This document shows positions 58,050 to 64,000 of a DNA stretch of 64,000 nt, in pieces. The notes below the pieces were generated by a model. The model was not told the origin of the DNA. It was given only the letters and a program-made list of their open reading frames with translations, and did not search any database. The DNA is from Ochotona curzoniae (Eukaryota > Chordata > Mammalia > Lagomorpha > Ochotonidae), in contig NW_024466512.1 in NCBI RefSeq assembly GCF_017591425.1, positions 13,705,001 through 13,769,000 on the forward strand. The letters are read 5' to 3'. The stretch's first letter is position 1. Each line of letters begins with the position of its first letter. The translations under genes and the position numbers were made by a program.

Positions 58050-58377
58050 TTCCTTTTTTTAAAAAAGATGTATTTATTTTTATTGCGATGGCAGATCAGA
58101 TTGCCAAAGCAAAAGAGAGACAGAGAGAAAGATCTTCCATTCACTGGTTGACTCCCCAAGTGGCTGCAACAGCTGGGAAGCCAGGAGATTCGTCCAAATC
58201 TTCCAAATGGGTACACAATCCCAAGGCTTTGGGCCGTCCTTTATTGTTTTCCCAGGTCATAAGGAGGGTGTTGGATAGGAAATGGAGCAGCCAGGACATG
58301 AACTGGCACCCATATCCTGGTGCTTACAAGGTGCTTGCAAGGTGAAGATTTAACAACTGAGTCATTGTGTTGGGCTC
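58050..58377 (-). mobile_element. Antisense C-SINE with perfect 15-bp target-site duplication
   Basis: Tail complement 'aaaaaagatgtatttatttt', 'ggttgactccccaagtggct', 'ggcacccatatcctggtgct' and head complement 'gatttaacaactgagtcatt'. The perfect 15-base direct repeat tcatctgggactctt lies at 58,035-58,049 and 58,378-58,392. It sits 500 bases upstream of the exon at 58,883. Confidence 0.93.
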
Positions 58378-58424
58378 TCATCTGGGACTCTTGCTACAAT
58401 GCATTATCTGATCCAATAGGTCTA

Positions 58425-58620
58425 GACATTTACTGTGCACATACACTGTGTCTGGTGTGTTACTTCTATGACCATGATTATTCTCCACATCCACATGATG
58501 ACAATGAGGTAGATATTAACAACCACTTCCATTTTGACAAGAATGGAGCTTACAGGAAAAAGGCTTCTGCTCAGGGCTAGAGCTGGAATTTCAGTCCTGA
58601 GGCCTGAGTATAAGAATACT
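58425..58620 (-). repeat. MIR SINE fossil, antisense
   Basis: 'actgtgcacatacactgtgt', 'atgatgacaatgaggtagat' and 'ctcagggctagagctggaat' fit the inverted MIR order. Confidence 0.55.
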
Positions 58621-58882
58621 TTTATTGTATGCATGAGCTCTCACTCTCTTGGCCCATCACTGAGGAACCAGAAACAGTTTTCTCCCTTTTGTGTGCCTGT
58701 GCCCAAGCAGATTCCAAAGGCAGGTGGCTGTGCGGTGGAGCTTGAGCTCCACAGAGATGGGCATGTTCCCCTGCCCCCATCTACCTGCCTATGCTCTGTG
58801 CATATCTCCAACTGCTTCTGCTTCTTCCAGCAGGGCCTGCTGATGGCTGCCCTGCCTCCCTGACTTGTCACCACCCTTACAG

Positions 58883-59140
58883 GGAATGATACTCCTTTAC
58901 AGGAGGCCCCTGGGGTCCCATGGAAACCTGCAACCTTCCAGCTGTCTGGTGGGTGGTCATATGCAGGTGAAGCTGTAGGGATTTGGGCTGTGGAAGTTCA
59001 AGTACGGCCAGCCAGCCAGACTGTATCATGAGAAGACCACTGACCCCTTGGGTAGCTATTGGCAGACCTTGGATCTGCTGTTAGCAGAGAGTCAAAGGGT
59101 TCCTTTACTTCTTGATTGCCACCTGTGTAGGTGTCCACAG
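58883..59140 (+). pseudogene. GUCY2G: GUCY2G kinase-homology exon, single in-frame stop
   Basis: A 258-base exon, exactly 86 codons in phase 0, lies between the acceptor ccacccttacag and the donor CCACAG|GTGGGC. It reads GMILLYRRPLGSHGNLQPSS, then CLVGGHMQVKL, a TAG stop at 58,976-58,978, then GFGLWKFKYGQPARLYHEK and YWQTLDLLLAESQRVP, ending RCPQ. Mouse has GMLFLHGSPLRSHGNLKPSN, CLVDSHMQLKLAGFGLWEF and YWTAPELLRLRELPW ending TPQ. HGNLxPSxCLV corresponds to the catalytic-loop region of true kinases. Apart from the stop the whole exon is in frame, so it is the best preserved coding piece of the locus. Confidence 0.95.
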
Positions 59141-59529
59141 GTGGGCCTTCCTCTGGAATGGGTTGCATGTAGATGTTCTGTTCATCCAAGGAAGATGAGC
59201 AAAAAGTCCTGCAGGTGGATCAAGCCTGTGGTGTGAGTCTGAGAAGGCTGGTTCTCCTCCCAGCTTGCTGGACACCCAAGATTGCCCATATGTCTGTCTC
59301 TCTGTCTGTCTGCCCCAACCCCCTCTCCTTGTTCTTTCACATTCTCACCATCAATCATGAGACTGGTTAGGCATTTTAAAGATAACGAAGTCAGGCAGAT
59401 CTTTGTCTTCAAGATGACTCACCCCACCTCGTGTCAGTCAGTCAGAGTCAGAAGATGGGGTCTGGGCATCCATGTTGTTTTTTTTCTTTTTCTTTCTCTC
59501 TTTTCAAAACAAAACAAAACAAAACAAAA

Positions 59530-59835
59530 CAATTTTCTTAAATTATTTGAAAGTCAGTGTTACAGATAAAGAGATCTTCCATTTGCTGCTTTACTCCCCA
59601 ACATGGTTGCAATGGCTAGGGCTGGGTCAGGCCAAAACTGGAAAGTCAGAAGCTTCATTCAGATCTCCCACATAAATGGCAGGGGACCAAGCACTTGAAC
59701 CATCTTCCCCGAGTCTTGCTTTTTCCTAGACCTTTAGCAGGAAGCAGAGTAGCTGGAACATGAACTGGTGTTGCTTGTGGGATCCCAGCATTGCAGGTAG
59801 TGTCTTTTACCTGCTACACCACAATGCCAGTCCCA
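59530..59835 (-). mobile_element. Antisense C-SINE preceded by an (AAAAC)n run
   Basis: Preceded by an (AAAAC)n run (59,507-59,532). Landmarks are 'ctgctttactccccaacatg', 'agatctcccacataaatggc' and head complement 'acctgctacaccacaatgcc'. Old subfamily. Confidence 0.75.
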
Positions 59836-60005
59836 GAGTTGCTTTCTGGAGTTTCCCAGGAACTTTTCTGTGTGTCTCAGTACAAGCACCGCTGCCTCAG
59901 CTTCATCTGGGTGGAGCAGGGCTCAGTAACACTTCCCGCCTTTCCAGAGTGCACTGGGTGCTCCTGATTCTCACGTTGTCTTGGGTCCTGGGCTCAGTGG
60001 ATTCC

Positions 60006-60195
60006 CAGGGCTCCAGTGCTGACCATGCCTCCGCTCAGGTCCCAGGATCCTCAGCTCTGATCACATCTCCATGCAGGTACCAGGATCCTCAGCACTGACC
60101 ATGCCTCCGCTCATGTCCCAGGGTTCTCAGTGCCAACTTCTCCTCCACTCAGGTACCACCGTCCTAGGCGCTGACCATGCCTCCACTCAAGCAGC
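60006..60195 (+). repeat. 38-bp minisatellite, five units
   Basis: Units start at 60,006, 60,043, 60,081, 60,119 and 60,157 (37, 38, 38, 38 and 39 bases). Each carries a 'ctcagcactgaccatgcctc'-like core and ends 'ctcaggtcc/ctcaggtac'. Unit-to-unit divergence is moderate, with the first, third and fifth closest in the core. Confidence 0.85.
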
Positions 60196-60739
60196 ATGTC
60201 GCTAGCAACTTTCTGTCTTGAATGTGGGGAGGTTTCTATGCTAGCAGCCACCCCCGGCTCTCCAACCCCTCAAACCTTTTCATTTGGTGAGTATAGTCTA
60301 TCATGATCTAAGCCAAGTGCTCTCATTGCATGTAAATGGAGATCTGAAATATTCAGGATCAGTGACTCCACGGTGCTACAGTGCACATTATTCACTGACG
60401 CACATTTTGATTATTCCGTATTTGAACTAGTACAAGTGGTTGTGATGAACGCCTTTGTCTCTTTGTGCCTGTGAGTGAATGTTTCTTCAAAGTTTGGCAT
60501 TGAATAGATAACTATATCTTAGGTGCATTTAACATTTGTGATAAACTCCTGCTCTGCTGTCCACTTATGATATATTCAGGCTTGTTTTTTTTTCTGGGCT
60601 GTTAGCCTCAGAAGTCCTGGTGGCAGCAGTTTGGGATGCTCACAGAACAATTTGCAGCTCTCTGGGTGATTCTACTGCACAAAGCTCTGAAGCTCCAGCT
60701 GAGAACTTGTGTTGCCGTGTGTGCGTGTGTGTCTTTCAT

Positions 60740-61040
60740 CTCCTTGTCCACTTCCCAGTGGCTGCAATAGCCAGGCATTGGGCCATGATAAAGGTAGGGA
60801 CTCTGTCCTGGTCTCTTACATGGATGACAGGAGCACAAGTACCTGAAGCACCTTCTGATGTCTTCCCAGGCACATTAGCAGGGAGCTGGATCAGAAGCCA
60901 TGACCTGTCCCGGTGCGGTAGCCTAGCGGCTAAAGTCCTTGCCTTGAATATGCCAGGATCCCATATGAGTGCTGATGCTAATCCCAGTCACTCTGCTTCC
61001 CATCCAGCTCTGCTACTGATGTTGATGCCTCTGTGCCCTT
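60740..61040. mobile_element. Antisense old C-SINE fragment abutted by a truncated sense C-SINE
   Basis: An old inverted C-SINE ('cttcccagtggctgcaatag', 'cttcccaggcacattagcag') occupies 60,740-60,900. A young-type sense copy begins at about 60,906 with 'cggtgcggtagcctagcggc' and stops near 61,015 after 'cttcccatccagctctgct', lacking the 3' half and A tail. Confidence 0.8.
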
Positions 61041-61734
61041 ACAGTAGACAGAACAAAGAAATGAACATGTATACACTAAGCCAGATGTGTGTGCTAGCGT
61101 AACTGTCCCCACACACCTGCATCTCTATTAAACTAACTGCCATTTCTCACTGCGGTCTCCAGCTGCAATTCTTCACCACCGTGATTCAATCCACTCTTCC
61201 CCTTTCTTCAAGTGCAACCTCCCTTTCCCAACAGTGAGAACCCTGGCTTCCTCTAGATACCCCCTCTCTTTTTTAATATAATAGATTTATTTCATTTTTG
61301 ATGTTCATAGAGAAGAAGAATGCATGCCCACATAACTACACTCTCTTAACTTATCTGTTTAGTCTCAGCATCTGGATCCAGTGGCTTCAGGTTTGTTAAC
61401 CTGCATGCCCATGAACAACAGTTTTACTGGCTAGAGCACAGTGATCATGACCTTGTAGCTTAGGTGTTACAGACTCTAGTCATTCAGAAGTGACATCTGT
61501 CAGCACCATATCCCATTACTCACTTCCGAGAGATTATGTCAGATTTTTAAATACAGTTAAGTTCTTCTGTCATTGTCTGCCTTCCACCCTGGGTTGCCTA
61601 ATTTCCTAATTATATTTTTAAAGTTTGTGTTCCTTAAGTTTCAGTTCTTGTGGTGTAAGATTCTAAGGGGTTTTGAAAAAATGCACAGGGCCATGTGTGC
61701 ACCAGTCTCATGTAGACTCATTTCTCCAACCTCA

Positions 61735-62400
61735 AAAAAATTCCCCTGTACCTCACCTCTTTAAACTTTCTCTCCCCCACCTCATGGTAACCTCTGGTCT
61801 GTTTTCAGCCTTCATAATTTTGCATATTCCAGAAAGTCAGATAAACAGAATCACACAGAATCTATACAAGATGTTTCAGACAGGTTTCTCTCATCTAATA
61901 CTAAGTGTTTTTTAAAATATATTTTTATTTTGAATTTTGAATTATGTGGTACGATTTTGTATAGGACGGGATTCCCCCCTCAAACTCTCACACCCCATCA
62001 GATTTTTCCCATTTTGTTATAATAGTGTAGTCCTTCATAAGGAATCATAATTCTATCAGTCTCTTATTTAAGTGTACCCTGACACTGTATGTCAGACAGT
62101 CCAGCATCCCATTGTCTACACATGTCCAACAGTTTCATTGGGAATCCATCTTTCGTCTGGATGCAGGGATGCATGTTCCATTATACCCCCACCTCTGTAT
62201 ATGATAGACCCCGGTACTCCATCACTATACATTACCATAAGTGAGAAGCCATGAAACAAGGTCAACAACTGGTATGAGTTAGAACAGCCACAACAACAAC
62301 AACAACAAATTGCAGTACCATGAAAAAAAATGTGCCACCGAGTAACCAACACATGAGTGTTTTAAATTCATTCATGTTGCTATACTCACAGTATGTGAGT
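61735..62400 (-). mobile_element. Old L1M fragment interrupted by a younger lagomorph L1
   Basis: The older L1M-type sequence ('cctcatggtaacctctggtc', 'ttttgcatattccagaaagt', 'tctcatctaatactaagtgt') stops at 61,910 and resumes at about 62,356 with 'gagtgttttaaattcattca', as its consensus would continue. The break is filled by the younger element at 61,911-62,355. The repeated 'agtgtttt..taaa' at both joints is consistent with a target-site duplication. Confidence 0.8.
61911..62355 (-). mobile_element. 5'-truncated lagomorph L1 3' UTR, antisense
   Basis: The left end is the complement of an A-rich tail (aaaatatatttttattttga). The body, read in reverse, is the same family as 45,213-45,514: for example 'agtccagcatcccattgtct' here against its complement there, and 'caacagtttcattgggaatc' against 'ccagtaaaactgttgga' inverted. 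It also has a (CAA)n run near 62,289-62,306. No ORF2 is present. Confidence 0.85.
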
Positions 62401-62715
62401 ATACCCAAGCACGTATACGTTGTTCTCAAAATGTTATTTCCTGTACAAAATCTGATTATGTGGGTTGTTTAATAAATGTCAGGAGAAGCTACTGAGGAAG
62501 TGAAAGAAAGTGGGTTTACAAAATTAGACTGAGGAACCCAACATGATGGGAACACGTACTTGGTAAAATCAGTACTACATAATATGGAACGCGAAAGTTT
62601 GTAAAGCCTGCTTAGGGGATTTCCAACATGAAATGCTTATCCATTCCTGACATCATGTAGAAGTCTGATTCCCTCTAGGACATATTCTCTGTAAAACAAT
62701 TGCTTGAAAACACAG

Positions 62716-62853
62716 GGAGGGGGGATCCCTGTCTGAAGAGAAAGGTGATGAGAAGTTTGTGGGTTTGGGAAAGGCCTGTTGGGATGACTCTCCAGAGAAG
62801 AGCACTGCTTTCCCAGTCATCTTGGGAATTTTCTGAAAACCTGGACCCTGTGG
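62716..62853 (+). pseudogene. GUCY2G: GUCY2G exon at the end of the kinase-homology domain, in-frame stop
   Basis: After the acceptor aaaacacag the frame reads GSLSEEKGDEKFVGLGKACW then DDSPEKSTAFPVILGIF and a TGA stop at 62,834-62,836. Mouse has PSLLEDKGDGRIVALVRECW then DESPELRPIFPSIKKTL. The CWDxSPE motif is the conserved end of the kinase-homology domain in receptor cyclases; the normal RP after it is degraded to ST here. The exon closes at a plausible GTGG|GTGAGC donor. The dimerisation helix and cyclase domain should follow to the right of the window. Confidence 0.9.
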
Positions 62854-63092
62854 GTGAGCTTCATGTCTTACAGGCATTTTGCCTAGCAATTTAAGCCCTA
62901 GATTTTAAAAACTACGTGACTGTGGGTAATGAGTTCCTTGGACTTTCCTTCCTTTTTCCTTCTCTTGTTCTTTCCTCCTTCCCCTGACTCACTCACTGTC
63001 TACCATACGCCAAACTCTGCTCACTGCTGGCCAACATGGAATGAGACATCTTGCCTTTCATTCATAAAGACTGAAAAAAATATATAATAAAG

Positions 63093-63385
63093 TATGGGTG
63101 TTCAGCTTAATGGTTAAATGCCTGCAGCTCCTATTAGAGCGCCTGGGTTCAACTCCCAGCTCTGATGTCTAGGTCTAGCTTCTTCAGGTGCAGACTCTAG
63201 AACGAAGCAGTGTTAGCCCACCAAGGTGAGCCCGAGTCTCTCCGGGGAGATCTGATTGACTTCTCGATGCTCAGCCTCAGCCCTGTCCAGTCCTGGATGT
63301 TGCTAGCATTTGGGAAAGTGAATCAGTGGGTGGGCGAGCTCTCTCTTTTCATCCACCTGTCTTTCAAATCAACAAAAATGGATTA
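63093..63385 (+). mobile_element. Old C-SINE, plus orientation
   Basis: Head 'gttcagcttaatggttaaat', B-box region 'cctgggttcaactcccagct', then 'gggaaagtgaatcagtggg' and a short tail 'caaatcaacaaaaatgg'. An older head type in which the tRNA-like B box is still easily read. Confidence 0.75.
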
Positions 63386-63896
63386 GATGCTGATAATTTC
63401 ACAGCCCTGTTTATCCATTCCAGACATTATTGGTTATTTAGGTCCTTCTTTCCAAGGTGGGAGGTTTTACATGTCCTCTAATCATTTCAAGTCATCATTT
63501 CAGGGTCATGTCTAAGCAATTACATGCGGCTTTCTCGGTAGTAGCTTCCTTCTGATCAGGATAATTGTATTACCTTCTGATACGTAGATTATATGAAGAC
63601 ATTACCATGCTAAGAGAAAGCTTGCATTGGTATGAAAAACACTGGGCTGGGAGACAGGTACGCATTTTAAACACAATATTCCTGTAGTCTGCATTTTTTT
63701 TAGTCATATAATTTAATAATTATTATTGATAATATGTTTAATAGACAAATGAACATTTATTTGTCTTTTTGTTATTTTAATTGGCTATATATATTAAAAT
63801 TTCACTTCTTTTTGTTATTATCATTATGTGATACAGTTCCACAGACCCTGGGATTTCCCTTATCCCCTCCCCAATTTCCTCCTCCTCACTGAGTTC

Positions 63897-63930
63897 CCCT
63901 ATATCTATATCTATATCTATATCTATATAG
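63897..63930. repeat. (TATATC)n microsatellite in a probable lagomorph L1-derived stretch
   Basis: Five units of TATATC (ctatatctatatctatatct). The flanks ('cagttccacagaccctggga', 'cagtcatatgcccattattg') look like a dispersed lagomorph L1 3' segment, but the element runs off the window and I cannot confirm it. Confidence 0.6.
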
Positions 63931-64000
63931 TCCCCTATATATTTGTAGTTCTTCATACACAGTCATATGCCCATTATTGCAGGCATGGACAATGGCAGAG

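Larger units (their letters stand above)
50672..58882 (+). other. GUCY2G: GUCY2G pseudogene interval (8.2 kb) with one kinase-homology exon not found
   Basis: Mouse has an exon here covering about DVLRNSDHEMDWIFKL to the DIVNG segment. I could not find it. The interval carries a 34-bp minisatellite, several SINEs, MIR fragments, a DNA-transposon fossil and long TG/GA repeats. The remaining single-copy stretches (52.3-54.5, 55.2-55.8, 57.1-58.0 kb) show no recognisable coding sequence. Confidence 0.6.
59141..62715 (+). other. GUCY2G: GUCY2G pseudogene interval with one kinase-homology exon not found
   Basis: The mouse exon starting GDVYSFAILLRDL should lie here. I saw only a very weak possibility near 61,482, which I do not accept. 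The interval is mostly SINEs, a 38-bp minisatellite and nested L1 sequence. Confidence 0.6.
36923..64000 (+). pseudogene. GUCY2G: GUCY2G unitary pseudogene (receptor guanylyl cyclase GC-G), continuing off the right edge
   Basis: Seven collinear plus-strand exons match mouse GC-G, from the signal peptide to the end of the kinase-homology domain, spread over 26 kb with recognisable splice sites. GC-G is a single-pass receptor guanylyl cyclase (ligand-binding ectodomain, transmembrane helix, kinase homology, cyclase) that makes cGMP. In rodents it acts in the Grueneberg ganglion and sperm. Here the exons at 36,923, 39,022, 42,212, 45,766, 58,883 and 62,716 all carry in-frame stops or frameshifts, and the one at 50,570 has a damaged 3' end. 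Several ectodomain and kinase-homology exons were not found, and the cyclase exons would lie beyond 64,000. Introns are present, so this is the original locus decayed in place, not a retrocopy. Position next to ACSL5 in divergent orientation matches other mammals. Human GUCY2G is also a pseudogene. Confidence 0.93.
62854..64000 (+). other. GUCY2G: GUCY2G pseudogene intron running off the right edge
   Basis: It holds one C-SINE and an AT-rich stretch with a (TATATC)n run. No cyclase exon is visible before the window ends. Confidence 0.7.

Noticed and set aside
61482..61560. Possible GUCY2G exon (SDIC..., against mouse GDVYSFAI)
   Set aside because: Only three or four residues match, with no convincing donor. 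Below what I would accept by eye.

Overview
This is mammalian nuclear DNA with intron-rich, low-density coding sequence. About thirty copies of a lagomorph tRNA-derived C-SINE, several of them young with target-site duplications still visible, point to a lagomorph. The SINE form (head tagcctagcggctaaagtcc, internal atcccatatgggc) matches what I recall of pika (Ochotona) better than rabbit; this species call is inference.

The window corresponds to the mammalian ACSL5 - GUCY2G interval (human 10q25.2), inverted relative to the human chromosome. From the left edge to about 21.65 kb lies the 5' part of ACSL5 on the minus strand: a GC-rich first exon at 21,430-~21,650, the exon with the main start codon at 5,922-6,106, and the next coding exon at 2,199-2,307. 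The rest of ACSL5 is off the left edge. Both coding exons are open and correctly spliced, so ACSL5 looks intact: it encodes a membrane-anchored long-chain acyl-CoA synthetase.

From 21.65 to 36.9 kb is intergenic sequence, mostly SINEs, MIR, MER5A and L1 debris. It holds one promoter-like module (CCAAT, CACCC and TTTAAA elements at 30,269-30,303) with an AATAAA about 380 bases downstream.

From 36.9 kb to beyond the right edge, on the plus strand and divergent from ACSL5, lies a decayed GUCY2G (receptor guanylyl cyclase GC-G). I recognise seven exons: signal peptide with first ligand-binding segment, two more ectodomain exons, the transmembrane exon, two kinase-homology exons, and a C-terminal kinase-homology exon. 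Nearly every one carries a frameshift or an in-frame stop, so the gene is a unitary pseudogene here. It is also a pseudogene in human but functional in mouse and rat. The cyclase domain would lie past position 64,000.

The remaining sequence is introns and repeats: nested L1 and SINE insertions, MIR and DNA-transposon fossils, two minisatellites (34-bp and 38-bp units), long TG/GA tracts and one strong G-quadruplex motif. I saw no tRNA, rRNA, CRISPR array, viral gene or bacterial-type operon.
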